The notes under the pieces are model-generated. The model was not told the origin of the DNA and ran no database searches. It was given only the letters and a program-made list of their open reading frames with translations. Made by a program: the position numbers and the translations under genes. A DNA stretch of 64,000 bases from assembly GCA_946122785.1 (NCBI GenBank), contig CAMGYJ010000011.1, forward strand, positions 16,244,001 through 16,308,000. Direction: 5' to 3'. Shown here piece after piece: positions 33,634-44,780 of this stretch. This stretch comes from Linum tenue. Its lineage: Eukaryota > Streptophyta > Magnoliopsida > Malpighiales > Linaceae. Each line of letters begins with the position of its first letter. The stretch's first letter is position 1.

Positions 33634-34947
33634 TGTAACACCCCGACTTTTAAATTTAAGTTCGACCATAATACGAGAATTATTGGTTTAACGGTTACGT
33701 GCTAAGGGTTGCAACCGTAGTCCGTAGAGTAGAAATAATAATAATAATAATAATAATAATATTAATATTATAATCATCTTCATCCCCATCCAGTTACACC
33801 AGGAAAGAAGTGGGGAAAAAAGAGGAAGTAAATATTAAGAAACCCCAAAACCCGCTACGACACTAACCCCATCCATTTCCCCCATTTACTTCGCCTCCTC
33901 AAAACCGTCACGCCGCTACCGTAAAACAAAGGAAAGAGGAAAGGTAGAAAGAAAGAAATAGCTCCTCCCTCGTAAGCAGCAGCGCCAACGCCGCGTCGTT
34001 CCTCCCTTCTGCAACCTCCAGTATCGGAAATAGTCCGGCGACTCCCGCGTACCATAGTCTCGCCGGAAAGGGATCAGAGGCTCGCCGAGAAGCACGTCGG
34101 CGGTACCGGTGTAGTCGACCTCCCTGGCATCATCGCGAAGAGGGCGATCCCAGGAGCATCCTAGTTTCGACGGAATTGAATTCCGACGTCAGACGAGGGA
34201 GATACGAGTCCCTAGATTTGGGGCGCAAATCTGATGATTCAGGTACTAATATCGTAAATTTGAAAAGTATAAGTACTATGACGGTAATTCTGTTTCGGTC
34301 TGCAAGAAAATTTTCAGATTAGTCCCTTATTATCAGTTCGAACAACTTAGTCCCTATTGTTTTGAAAAGTGACGATGGGCCAAAAATAGTATTTTATCAA
34401 GATTATTATTATTGTAGAAGTTTTACAGTATGTATTTTCGTGAGTTGATGATTTTATAAATAGTATAAAATCAAGAGAATGGTTGAGTATTAATCTGAAA
34501 TTTTTTTGGAGCTGTTTTTCTATTTATAAAAATAGTTAGAAAAACGTTTTTGGTACATTAAAATGGGTTGCAAGTGTTTTCGTCAGATTTGGAATTTTCC
34601 TGGGAGCTAGAGGCCAGTATGGTTCTCCAAAAATTTTCTGGAAACTTTTGGAGTCATGTTGTTAATTTTAAAAATTAAAATGATGACGGTTTTAATTTAT
34701 TTAATTACTGTATGAGTTATTTTTATAGTTTATTAATTTTTTTTGCAAACTAGAATTTTGGTTGCACATGTTAAATTTTTTTTTTCTTCGTTGAATCAGT
34801 TACCCCTTTATATTAAGTAACGAATTGCCAAATCAGCAATCCAAGATACAACGAAAACAGGGACACCAAAACGGCATCCCAAAGCAAAAGAAATGACTTT
34901 GACAGCAACTAAAAAAACCCAGCAGCCCATTTACATCACTACCACAA

Positions 34948-37900
34948 CTACTGCAGACCTAATATGTGTAAATCCCTCAACATTATCTCCCTAATTACAT
35001 TAACCTCTCGCGGAGCCTCATCATGGCATCTCCTGCAACGTTCTTGCCAAATATAAGTGACAAAGAGACACCATTTAACATTAATTCCTCGTTGCGGATC
35101 TCGCTGCACTGCTGCACAGAGAGCCTGCACAGTCTCCACCCAAGATCCTCGGACCAAACCATCCTGCAAAAACCCCTGCAACAACAGCCGAGTATACTCA
35201 CAAGCGACAAACAGGTGATCCCGTGTTTCACTTGCCATGCCACAAAGGACACACTTATCCTCACTCACCTTCCCCCAACGCAACAGTTTACTTTTCGCAG
35301 TAATGCCATCAAGTAAAACCAGCCAGGCAATAAAACTAAAACGAGGCACAAGATTCGGCCCCCAGACTAACTTATACCACTCCACAGCGCTGCTTTTTGG
35401 ACGTAGAGTATCCCAGACCCGCTTTATCGAGTACTTTTCCATAGGTTTCCCATCCCACAAGGCACAATCCCCCTGCCTGCTAAGAAAAGACTGCACCTGT
35501 GAGCGTTTCTTCAGAATTCTTCGCCAAACCCAGGAGCTATTAGCATTCTCCTTCATGGTCCAGATATCTCCAGTCTTACAGCGATATCGTAGCATCCAAG
35601 CAACCCAAATAGCACCTGATTTCATCATCAATAACCACAGCAAACGTAGAGAACAAGCTGTATTCCAGGAGCTAAAGTCCCGAATCCCCAACCCACCTTC
35701 TTTCTTAGGCCTGGCCACCCTTTCCCAAGCAATTTTCGCTCTTCCTGTCTCACTGCCATGCCATAAAAAGTCCATACAAATCTTCTGAACCCTCTTTAAG
35801 ATCTTCTTAGGCAAGATGAATACCTGTAGCCAGTATTGAATCAGACCTGTCACCACCGAGTTGATCAGTTGCAATCTGCCAGCAAATGTAAGTGTTTTTG
35901 CTCTCCACGACCTAACCTTCTTTGTGATTGCTGATGCCAATGCATCACAATCCCTATCAGTCAACTTCCCTGAGATGAGGGGCAATCCCAGGTACTTTAC
36001 AGGTAAACAACCCTCAGCAAACCCTGATAATTCCAGGGCATTTTGCTTATATTTAACTGATTCCACGCCAAAGAATACTGAGCATTTTGCTGGATTGCAC
36101 CTTAAACCCGATTGCCAATAGAACTTGTCTAACACCTGCTTCACTGCCAATATAGCTCTAGCTGATCCCACTGTAAAAATCAACAAATCGTCCACAAAAC
36201 AAAGGTGATTTAATGAAATTTTGCTGCACAACGGATGAAATGGAATCAAACCCTGCTCTGAGGCTTTAATGAGCATACCCGAGAGCCCTTCCATTGCTAG
36301 TGCAAACAGATAGGGGGAGAGGGGGTCCCCCTGCCTCACCCCCTTCTTAGCACTAAAGAACCCCTTCATTCCACCATTAACACAGATACTGAAGTGAGCC
36401 GTTGATAAACAAATATAAATCCAGTCCAGAAATTTAGCAGGGAACTCCATCAGCCTCATAATCATGAACAAGTAATCCCAGTTAACCGAGTCGAAGGCCT
36501 TCATAATGTCTATCTTAACTGCACATCTTGAGGATAGCTTCTCCCTATGATATCCACTAACAAGATCTTGAGCTAACATAATATTGTCTACAATCTGTCT
36601 ACCTTTGATAAATGCAGTTTGATTAAGACTGATAACACTAGGCAACACCTCACTAAGCCTCTTGGCTAAAATTTTTGCAATCACCTTATATAGGACATTA
36701 ATGCATGAAATTGGACGGAATTCTTTAAAAGTCTCAGCATTAATTACCTTTGGAAGCAGTGCCACAGCAGTGGCATTGACCCCACTTGTAAGTCGATTGC
36801 TCTCAAAGAAAGCCTGTATTCCTTTTGTAATGTCCTCCCCTACAATGTGCCAAGTTCGCCTGAAGAAGCCAGAGGAGAACCCATCAGGGCCTGGCGCCTT
36901 GTGGATGTTCATATGGAATACCGTTTCTCTGATTTCCTCAACTGATACAGGCTGACATAACCACTCCTTGCTCTGGTGAGATAGCTGCTTATGGACCACC
37001 CCTGACAGAAGCTGCTGATCTGGCTTGATGTCTAAGTTAGCCACCCCAAACAATTTCTGGTAAAAATCAACCGCAGCATCAGCCACCTGTTCCACATCCT
37101 CAACCACCACTCCATCTTCTGTTCTAATTCTTCGGATTGCTCTTTTGGCTGTTCTGACTTTCACTGATTGATGAAAATATCTAGTACTCTTGTCACCTCT
37201 TTTAAGCCCTGCCTCCCTTGATTTTTGCCAATACAATCCCTCCTCGGCTTTTTTTGCATCCTCCAATTGAGCTTCAAGCTCTTTCTTCAGCTGCAAGTTA
37301 ACCTCAGTAGGTGCAGAAAAGCATTCTGCCTTTATCAGCAATAACTTCTTTTCGAGCTCCTTTACCTGAGTAGGGAGATTTGCAAAATGATCCCTATTCA
37401 ACTGAATCAGGACCCTTTTGACTTCACGAAGTTTCCTATGAACAATAACCCAGGGATGCCCAGCAATACTTACTGACCATGCTTTCTCCACCAATGGTAG
37501 GAAATCAGGATGATCCCCCCAAAACTCAAAGTACTTAAAAGGTTTCGGCAGTGTTTTTTCAGATCCCTTAGCCTTAATCAAAATACCGCAGTGATTAGAG
37601 AAGGTACCTGGTACAGCCTCAGTAACACAGTAAGGGAAAACAGAAAGCCAATCAACATTTACCAAAGCCCTATCAAGCCGTTTAGCAATAGGATTCTGCT
37701 GCTGATTGTTAACCCAGGTAAACAAAGGCCCTAGAGTGTTAACATTCTCCAACTCCATGTTATTCCGCCATTCATCAAACTCTGTCATACTCGAGGACAC
37801 CTGGACCTGATTTGAGGCTTCTTCTGGCTTCATAATTGCGTTAAAATCGCCTCCCACTAACCAAGGGGTACCAATCACTTTTACTTGCCCTATAGCTGCA

Positions 37901-38256
37901 TATGTATCTCTACGCTCCACTTCATCATTCGCGCCATAAACAGCGGTGAAAAAGAACAATTCACCTCCCTGCTCCTGAACCATAGTATGTACAAAGTTCC
38001 TGCCTGGTTTCAATATCGTCACCTTAACTTCCGGCTTCAAGAACAGCCAAATCCGACCCAAATCCGATTCACAATAACTCAAATGCCTTTCCCAACCAAC
38101 AAGAAAACCCTCTGCAATTTCCTCTGACTTAGCTTGCCTCACTCTAGTTTCCAGGATAGCTACCAAACTAATATTGAGACGTCTCAGGACCTGGGAGAAG
38201 TCCTGTCTCTTCGAGGATTTGTTAAATCCTCGAACATTCCATATTAAGCAATTCAT
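34948..38256 (-). CDS. LINE ORF2: endonuclease and reverse transcriptase
   Basis: 1,102 residues, uninterrupted. Residues 1-230: AP-like endonuclease with N7 (WNVRGFN), E36 (ETR) and D137 (GGDFN). The usual SDH is SNH at 220-222. Residues about 495-770: reverse transcriptase with LPK, FRPISCINVLYK, KIDIMKAFDSVNWDYL, GVRQGDPLSPYLF and FVDD (687-690). Residues about 955-1060: zf-RVT (FSFIAWLVLLDGI ... CVLCGMASETRDHLF). There is no RNase H domain. The ATG overlaps the ORF1 stop as ATGA, suggesting coupled re-initiation. It would nick target DNA and copy the LINE RNA in place. The open frame indicates a young copy. Confidence 0.93.
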   Translation of the reverse strand: MNCLIWNVRGFNKSSKRQDFSQVLRRLNISLVAILETRVRQAKSEEIAEGFLVGWERHLSYCESDLGRIWLFLKPEVKVTILKPGRNFVHTMVQEQGGELFFFTAVYGANDEVERRDTYAAIGQVKVIGTPWLVGGDFNAIMKPEEASNQVQVSSSMTEFDEWRNNMELENVNTLGPLFTWVNNQQQNPIAKRLDRALVNVDWLSVFPYCVTEAVPGTFSNHCGILIKAKGSEKTLPKPFKYFEFWGDHPDFLPLVEKAWSVSIAGHPWVIVHRKLREVKRVLIQLNRDHFANLPTQVKELEKKLLLIKAECFSAPTEVNLQLKKELEAQLEDAKKAEEGLYWQKSREAGLKRGDKSTRYFHQSVKVRTAKRAIRRIRTEDGVVVEDVEQVADAAVDFYQKLFGVANLDIKPDQQLLSGVVHKQLSHQSKEWLCQPVSVEEIRETVFHMNIHKAPGPDGFSSGFFRRTWHIVGEDITKGIQAFFESNRLTSGVNATAVALLPKVINAETFKEFRPISCINVLYKVIAKILAKRLSEVLPSVISLNQTAFIKGRQIVDNIMLAQDLVSGYHREKLSSRCAVKIDIMKAFDSVNWDYLFMIMRLMEFPAKFLDWIYICLSTAHFSICVNGGMKGFFSAKKGVRQGDPLSPYLFALAMEGLSGMLIKASEQGLIPFHPLCSKISLNHLCFVDDLLIFTVGSARAILAVKQVLDKFYWQSGLRCNPAKCSVFFGVESVKYKQNALELSGFAEGCLPVKYLGLPLISGKLTDRDCDALASAITKKVRSWRAKTLTFAGRLQLINSVVTGLIQYWLQVFILPKKILKRVQKICMDFLWHGSETGRAKIAWERVARPKKEGGLGIRDFSSWNTACSLRLLWLLMMKSGAIWVAWMLRYRCKTGDIWTMKENANSSWVWRRILKKRSQVQSFLSRQGDCALWDGKPMEKYSIKRVWDTLRPKSSAVEWYKLVWGPNLVPRFSFIAWLVLLDGITAKSKLLRWGKVSEDKCVLCGMASETRDHLFVACEYTRLLLQGFLQDGLVRGSWVETVQALCAAVQRDPQRGINVKWCLFVTYIWQERCRRCHDEAPREVNVIREIMLRDLHILGLQ

Positions 38257-39539
38257 GCTGAAGTCTGGGGCTGAAGCCCCAACTTCTTACTACCTCGTTT
38301 AGGAGCATCCTGCAAACGAACTACCTCCTCACCCTGATCCGCCAGAATACTGAAAGAAGAGGGAGAAACAGCCAGCACACTAGTAGGGCTAGGTGCAGGA
38401 GACCAGAGACGCGGTTTGGCTCCATGAACCACCATTTGGAACTCCGCTTCTGAGGGTAACTGTGGAGACAACCCTGCAGCAGGCAAAGGAGAGGATACTT
38501 CCGAGAATGCCACATCCAGGTTGATCCCACCTATAGTAATTCTGGAGGAAGGATGAACCAGTGATGGAGAGCCAACAACCGAACCTGAGTCCTGATGCAC
38601 CACTGTATGCTCTCACTCCACCTGAGGAACTGATGGAACCAAGGGGAACCCGACAGCCCTCTGTTCACCAGCCTGATCATTCTGCCCAGACTTAGACTTA
38701 GGCACCCACACCTGCTGCCCCGGCACAACCTCACAGCAGCCCGTTCCAAACAGCTTGCAAACCGGACAAACTGCGGGAAGATGACAGTATTCGACCCTGA
38801 CCTGAATCGGAACATCATCATCAGGCCAGATAGTCACTGCATCCGGGAATGGACCTTCTGCTTTCAACTCAACCAGGACCTTTGCGAACCCCATCCTACG
38901 CCCCATCCTCGTAGTGTGATCCACGCCCAAGGGAATCCCCACCCAGCTACCTATGCGGCTCAAACCCTGGTAGTTGACATACTCGAGCGGAACATTCGAC
39001 AGCTTCAGCCAGATCGGAAGAGCCTTCTTGCCCAAATCTTCAGCACTTATTCCCGGAGCCCAGGGACGGAGATACAACAAGTTGTCGTTGTAAAACCATG
39101 GTCCACTCTCCAGGATCCAGTCGCAGGTTGCTTGCGACGGCAATTGAATGAGTACAAGCTTGTCATAGAGGAGCGAGACCCTTACCTGACCATTCCTTCC
39201 CCAAATCTTGTTAGCCCAACGTCTCAATACCACCAATGGAGGAATCTCTTGCAGAAATTGACCCACCAGACAGTGTTTCCACCTCGCCGCACCTTCCTCG
39301 CGTACCGACTTTGGCATCCTCAATCCACCGTTCACGACCTCAGGTTTGATGTAACAGAGGCGATTCGCCTCAGCAATGCCAAATAAGCTCGCCCAAGGCT
39401 TCGTCGGGATCAGCTCTGGAGCTGAAGTCGATGATGAAGCCATGACGAAATAGGAAGAACAAACCACATAAAAGAGAAGAGGGGGAACAGATTGGCTCCG
39501 GCTCAGGCGCCGGCGCGGCGACCAGATCGCACCACACAA
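38253..39539 (-). pseudogene. LINE ORF1 (DUF4283-type, with degenerate zinc knuckle), one in-frame stop
   Basis: The frame from 39539 reads DUF4283-like sequence: LVGQFLQEIPPLVVLRRWAN, then VSLLYDKLVLIQLPSQATCDWIL, LYLRPWAP, and LPIWLKLSNVPLEYVNYQGLSRIGSWVG. A zinc-knuckle remnant CPVCKLFGTGCCEV follows, in which the usual His after Gly is Thr. TGA at 38613-38615 stops it. The same frame continues to 38253 (VVHQDSGSVVGSPSLVHPSS ... LGLQPQTSA), so one substitution separates the copy from an intact ORF1 of about 430 residues. The likely Met may be downstream of the first (MASSSTSAPELI near 39440). ORF1 proteins bind the LINE RNA. Confidence 0.85.
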
Positions 39540-39628
39540 ACCCTAATCGCCCAACACTCTACTTTCTCACTCTACTTTCTCACTCTAAAATTGTTATCTT
39601 GGCTTTCCGTCCCTTCACACATGTTAAA

Positions 39629-40328
39629 ATTAAAATCGAGAATTTTAGGCGTTGTTAGTATAGATCTAAAATTCTTTATTGGTAAAATTGAATAAGTAGA
39701 AGGAGTTAGTTAAGGTGTAAATTTTACTCGATAATTTGGGTTCATGTTTAGAGTTATTCTAAGTCAAAATTTGGAGTTCTTAAGAAGTAAAATATTTTGA
39801 GAAATTTATGAGATTTATTTATAGGAGTTTTGAGTTGACAGTAGTAATTCAAGTCTTGATAAAATTTGGGGAAAATCACAATATTTGAGAAAATTATTTC
39901 AAGAAGTTCAAGGCCCTTTTTAAAGAATGTTGGGACTAAACTAGGGGGACGTAAAACTTTATGGAATACCGACAAGGGTAATTAATTTCAATTGATAGGA
40001 TTAAGGAAGCGATCAAGTTAAGAATCTCCGCGTCCAACGAATTCAAGTATCGACATTTGAGAGGTGAGTGTAAAGGGGGTAAATTCTACGCCTTACGTGT
40101 TCTTTCAAGTATTACGAGCTTTAAGTATTTTGATGAAGTGATTGTCGTTGGTTAATTGTGCTTATGGTTGATGATATGTGATTTTGTTTGAGTTTACGTT
40201 TATAAGTTATTGTTAAAGTTTAAGAAACAAGTTCTATTTAAGAAGTAACTCATCTTCAAGAAGGTGAAGTCGTTTTAAGTGTTTTCAGTCACTAGCGTCA
40301 GTCCGTTGCCATTTGAGATTTTCAGACA
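39629..40328. other. Right half of the gypsy-like LTR
   Basis: Non-coding LTR sequence continuing from 34764. The 'gaggtgagtgtaaagggggt' block lies at 40061-40080. Confidence 0.5.
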
Positions 40329-40425
40329 GAGCAGCAGTTATGCTCTTGAGATTTTAAGATGAGCAGCAGTTATGCTCTTGAGATATTTTAAGATGAGAAG
40401 CAGTTATGCTCTTGAGAATCGTGGT
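40329..40425. repeat. Three tandem ~33-bp units
   Basis: The unit 'gagcagcagttatgctcttg' plus ~13 bp starts at 40329, 40361 and 40395, inside the gypsy-like LTR. Confidence 0.85.
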
Positions 40426-40578
40426 GAAGAGCCACCACGATAAGTGTAAGTTTAAGGAAAACATGGATGGGCTCTCATACGTATGAGTTGGCAACCAGAC
40501 TAGCTAGTGAGGGATCCCAGTGTCAGTCAAATGTTTAAGTTGAGATTTGAGTTTTAAGAATAAAATCTTAAAGGGTGG

Positions 40579-40924
40579 TGTTGATGTGACTTGAATCGGA
40601 CTATCAGCCGCAACGACTGGTACTCGAGGGTCTCGCTGTTATTTGCGTTAGGGTTCTGGTCCTGGTCTGTAACCGTATCCTTTGCCAGATTGGATTAGGT
40701 TTAGACCCACATGGAGAAGTACTATAAATACTTCTCATACTCCTCTGTAATCTGTAATCTCCTCGATATAGTGAAACTGGCTCTCTCTCGCCCGTGGACT
40801 AGCTAACACACATCGTGTTAGTGAACCACGTAAATCGTGTGTCTGTGTTTTTCGATTCTCGCTTTCGTATTCCTGCTTTATCGATTTCGTCAATTTCCCG
40901 ATCCGTAGCAGCGCGTTTATTACA
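40579..40924 (+). repeat. 5' LTR of a Tnt1-like copia element
   Basis: 346 bp, from 'tgttgatgtgac' to 'tttattaca', with a TATA-like 'ctataaatac' at 40719-40728 and a CT-rich leader. No second copy is in the window. Confidence 0.75.
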
Positions 40925-40926
40925 AG

Positions 40927-40939
40927 TGGTATCAGAGCC
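40927..40939 (+). other. Primer-binding site (initiator Met-tRNA)
   Basis: 'tggtatcagagcc' two bases after the LTR end. Confidence 0.9.
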
Positions 40940-40977
40940 GCGGCTGGAAATCAAGCTAGGGTTTTCGATTCAGAAGA

Positions 40978-41960
40978 ATGATGTCGGTGAACATGACGAT
41001 CGAAAAGTTCACGGGGAAGAACAGCTTTGCTATATAGCTGATCAAGATGCAGGCTTTATTAAAACAGCAAGGGCTATGGGGGCCGCTGTCTGCGAAACAG
41101 AAGAAGGCAGCGGTCGATGACGATGAGTGGAATACCCTGGAGGAGAAGGCCCACTCGACCATCATGCTATCATTGTCTGATGACGTCATCATTGAAGTCA
41201 CTGCTGAGAAGACTACCGCGGGCTTGTGGTTGAAACTAGAGAGTCTGTACATGATGAAGTCTCTAACCAACAAGCTGCATCTCAAGCAACGGTTGTTCAG
41301 CTTGAGGATGCAAGAAGGTACGCCTTTGAGGGAACATCTCGAACAGCTTAACTCTATTTTGCTGAATCTGCGTAATATAGATGTTCAAGTTGATGACGAG
41401 GATGCTGCCCTAATCCTGTTGGTTTCTTTGCCGAGTTCATATGAGAATTTTATTGGTTTTTTTATTGTCGGTAAAGAAAGCGTGTCGTTGGAGGATGCCA
41501 GGTCTGCTCTTCATACAAGAGAGATCAGACATAAGGCGTCTGGATCTGGTACAGGTGGTGAGGCATCGGGTTTGGCTGTTATAGGTGGAAAGGGAAAGAA
41601 CAAATCTGATAAAGGGAATTCAAACAAGAATTCCAAGGGTCCCGGTCCACAGCCAGGTGATTCTTGCCACAACTGTAAGGAAGTGGGACATTGGAAGTAC
41701 AAATGTCCCAAGAGAAGAGGGCAACAGAAGAAACAAGGTTCAGTTGCCGTGGCAGAAGTGGACAATAGTTCTGAAGACGATCTTGCCTTGGCTGTAGATG
41801 AGAAGGCACATCGTGGGGATGTGTGGTTTCTAGATACTACAACCTCATACCATATGTCTCCGAACAGGGATTGCTTCACAACCTAGGAGCAGATAGATGG
41901 TGGTAACGGGGGCCATGGCAAATGGAGTTGTCTGCAAGGTTGCTGAAATTGAGTCCATAA
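40978..41960 (+). pseudogene. Tnt1-like copia gag and protease start, truncated
   Basis: From ATG at 40978 the frame reads MMSVNMTIEKFTGKNSFAI, then TAG at 41035-41037 where relatives have Trp (a one-base change), then UBN2-type gag (MQALLKQQGLWGPL ... TTAGLWLKLESLY). A CCHC knuckle follows (CHNCKEVGHWKYKC), then the protease segment WFLDTTTSYHMSPNRDCF. The active-site DTGAS is DTTTS here, so the protease would be dead. A stop at 41884 and a frameshift near 41916 follow (NGVVCKVAEIESI in another frame). Integrase, RT and RNase H are absent. A degenerate 5' fragment. Confidence 0.9.
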
Positions 41961-42437
41961 CAGTTCACACGAATGACAAAGAATGATGTCAGACATGTTC
42001 CACGAATGACAAAGAACCAGTTCACGGCCTTCCCAGGAAGTTCACGGTCATGCAAGACCTTGAAGAAGAGCCCTTGACCGTGAATCGCGAGGCTTTTAGA
42101 GCCAAAACAGAGGTTACTGACGCATGGTGAGTTCACGGTCACTAAGACCGTGAACGAAGGCAGTTGACCGTGAACAAACGTGAATGATGCGACGCGTTTT
42201 GGCGCACGCCTGAAGTTCACGGACGCATTTCATGGTTCACGGCCGTGAACTCAACTCGTCTCTTGTTTAAAAGATGAGCTGAAAGGAGGAGAGAGGGGAG
42301 AACCCATTTGGTGTGAAAAGCTTTCCATGAACCCATTCCAAATTGATGGGCTCTCCCCATGTTCCCTCTCTCACCAACCAAACAACCCCTCTCGCATCTG
42401 AAATTGGAAGCTCCACAAGCCGCTTGCCGGCTGCGGT
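41961..42437. other. Region dense in inverted TTCACGG motifs, then unknown sequence
   Basis: Within 41997-42255 the sequence 'ttcacgg(t)c' or its inverse occurs about ten times. This includes a perfect 10-bp-stem hairpin (42131-42155) and the 16-bp palindrome 'gttcacggccgtgaac' (42235-42250). The rest (42260-42437) is a pyrimidine-rich, gene-like stretch without a recognisable frame. Confidence 0.6.
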
Positions 42438-43088
42438 CAGGGCCATCCCATGATATTTGGAGGCCCTGTTCGAAAATTTAAAATGTCGCTCTAAATTTGT
42501 TTCCCCATAAGTTTATTAAAATATTTTTTTTTAATAATTATAAAAAAATACTTAAGTTCTGAAAATGATTACAAAAGGAATAAACTCGTTTCCAGTTTGA
42601 CCATGACCAAATTTCCAATCCAAGTAGAGAGGAAAGTAAATCTATAAGGAAGAGAAAATGGATATAGCGCAAAAATAAAATGGAGATATGAAAATAGTCT
42701 AAATTGATCGAGAGGTGGGTGCGTGGTTGTCTACTAGATCGTGGAGGCCCTATTTCAAAATCGAGACGTGTTCCAAATTGACTTTTAACTATAATAAAAC
42801 TAAAATGATTATTATACCATTATTCAAAATGTAATATCTTTCTATATTGTTTAAATTGAAATGATCTATTATCTCTTTGATTTTCTTATTCTCCATTTGA
42901 TCCTTTTCAACTGTTATTATAGCTAAAATTATCTATTAAACATGTCATAATACTCATAATCAATCATTCATACACTATAAATACAACATACAATATACGA
43001 TCGGTAACTAATGAATCTAAATGGAGGCCCCTAATATTCGGAGGCCCTGTGCTGGAGGGCGGGCCAACACACCTCTTTGCCTGCCCTG
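42438..43088. mobile_element. Non-autonomous hAT element
   Basis: It starts 'cagggcc' and ends 'tgccctg', short inverted ends, and is flanked by exact 8-bp duplications 'gctgcggt' (42430-42437 and 43089-43096). The 651-bp AT-rich interior has no transposase. The motif 'atatttggaggccctg' near the left end recurs as 'atattcggaggccctg' near 43035-43050. Confidence 0.85.
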
Positions 43089-43096
43089 GCTGCGGT

Positions 43097-43641
43097 GAAT
43101 ACTCCGCCATTGAAAGTGGATTATGCGGCGACGGATTTGACCCAACTGTGTCTCTGAACGTCGGAGAAGACATGAGTTTAGTTGCGGAGATCGGGTCGGA
43201 ATCCAAACGAAGAAGAAATCCGTTTGATCTAGGTCGGAACAAAGGATTGCCGTTGTTTGACCGTCGGTCAAACAAAATTCATTTTCTTTTGGCCTGCGGT
43301 CAAACTGAGGTAAACTTTCATTTGACCGACGATAAAACCGTGGTCAGTCATTGTTTCAACCATGGGTTGAACTGAAATTTTGTCGCGCGTGAGTCAAATT
43401 TTAAAAGAATTTGATTTCTAATTTTCTGTAATTATATTTGAATATTTATGAGTTATAGGTGTTTTAGGATATTTGATTATTTTTAATGATATGTTTGTTT
43501 GATGAAGAGTACCTATTATGTATAAAATGATATAAATGTAACTTTAACATTTTTTAGGACGATATTTAATAATTTTTAGTACAACGAATAGCAATCCCCC
43601 AACATTATGTCTACGATCCTTTACAAAATACATTAAATAGA
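43097..43641. other. Stretch with GTTTGACC motifs, no supported gene
   Basis: It contains a perfect 9-bp-stem hairpin (gtttgaccg/cggtcaaac, 43255-43273) and further 'ggtcaaac' and 'tttgaccg' copies to 43330. The open frame around 43049-43375 is short and unlike known proteins. Confidence 0.45.
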
Positions 43642-43985
43642 CTGTTTGGTACCAAATGAATCAAGAATTCATTTCATTGTAAAATGAATTATCGTGTAGA
43701 GTTCATTGTCAAATGAAATCTTGTGTATGTCATATTCAAATCTTTAGAAATAAAATGAATTCTCGTGTAGAATTCAGTCAAATGAATTCTTGTGTTTGGT
43801 ATGTCATATGAATAAGTAATTTAGTTAATAAAAGAGATAATTATATCATTCTATTATAATTAGTAAATAATTGTGGGATTCATTTAGAAATTCCATCTCA
43901 ATTCCTCGGAATTGTTATAACTAGTTCCAATTCCATCAAATTCAAATTTTAGAATTGAAAATAAACTCTTTAAAATACCAAACAG
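43642..43985. mobile_element. Candidate MITE
   Basis: The 10-bp ends 'ctgtttggta' (43642-43651) and 'taccaaacag' (43976-43985) are inverted. The interior repeats 'aaatgaattcttgtgt'-like units about 110 bp apart. No convincing target duplication. Confidence 0.55.
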
Positions 43986-44780
43986 AAAAACGTTTCATTT
44001 TAAAATGACTACTTCAAACTGTTGAAATTTATTATACAAAACGGTATGTAATAGATAAATTGCCGATATACAGAATAATAAAATCTCGGTGTGCCATCTT
44101 ATGCTAAGATTTGTATATCCCAACGAGTCTATATCCCAACTGAATGCACTTAACACACCACCTGCAACTCACCTCTAAGCATGATCATTTAGTGTATGAT
44201 TTCTAACTTATAGTGCGTGTTAATATGGGTGTTGTGGCAACCGCCCCTCAAGATCGGGCAGTCCGTCGCGATTTACTCGGAGTTGCCATTGACCTTATAT
44301 TGTGGTGGATCGAACATCTATTTATCCGGTCTCAATTTTAGGGTACCGGGATTTGGTTTGCGAAAATTAGAGATTTGTGTTCGGGAGTACGGTTACGTGT
44401 GGGGAAGTGTATTCACTTCCCACAACGCTCATAATTTGTACTACTTAAATCGATAAGCCTTTTTAAGGGTTGGATGTTTTATTATTTGCGCCTTATTTGC
44501 GTATTTAATTATAGGATTCAATTAATTAGGTGTTATAATTTAAAATTGATCATACACCTTTTGACGTAGTGCTCAAAAGTAAAGAAACATTTTTTGGTTA
44601 GTTGGACTCGAACCTATTGGTTGTCTACGTACCCGAGTAGTCGGGATCAAAGTCCACGTAGTTCGGTAAAAATGAGTGATTTGTGAAGTGATCTTAACAC
44701 GTTCTATTGATCGTGATTAAGACAATAATTTTAGTTGTTGGGAAATTATAACTACCCGATACTTTTAAACAAACCGAAAT
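43986..44780. other. Stretch without a recognisable gene
   Basis: It may include the outer end of an LTR element that lies next to the repeat at 44785, but no boundary is visible. The open frame 44217-44456 has no recognisable family. Confidence 0.4.

Larger units (their letters stand above)
34776..39617 (-). mobile_element. Nearly full-length L1-type LINE
   Basis: Target duplications 'cacatgttaaa' (34765-34775 and 39618-39628) flank it. A T-run at 34776-34785 is the poly(A) tail of the minus-strand element. ORF1 and ORF2 are both present, with a short 5' leader (39540-39617). The total is about 4.84 kb. The endonuclease, RT and zf-RVT regions are all in one open frame. ORF1 has a single premature stop. 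This is a comparatively recent insertion. Confidence 0.94.
33634..40578 (+). repeat. Gypsy-like solo or partial LTR interrupted by a LINE
   Basis: It begins 'tgtaacaccccgactttt', a start shared by many plant gypsy (chromovirus) LTRs, and contains the block 'gaggtgagtgtaaagggggt' at 40061-40080. The inverse of that block occurs in the minus-strand LTRs at 45759-45779 and 47993-48011, so the three are related. A LINE occupies 34776-39617. An ATT microsatellite lies at 33736-33775. The right part is cut by the copia LTR at 40579. No gag-pol of this element is in the window. Confidence 0.65.

Noticed and set aside
40978..41040. Shorter gag start at 41047
   Set aside because: The frame continues upstream in family style to 40978; the TAG at 41035 is a mutation, and 41047 is only the next Met.
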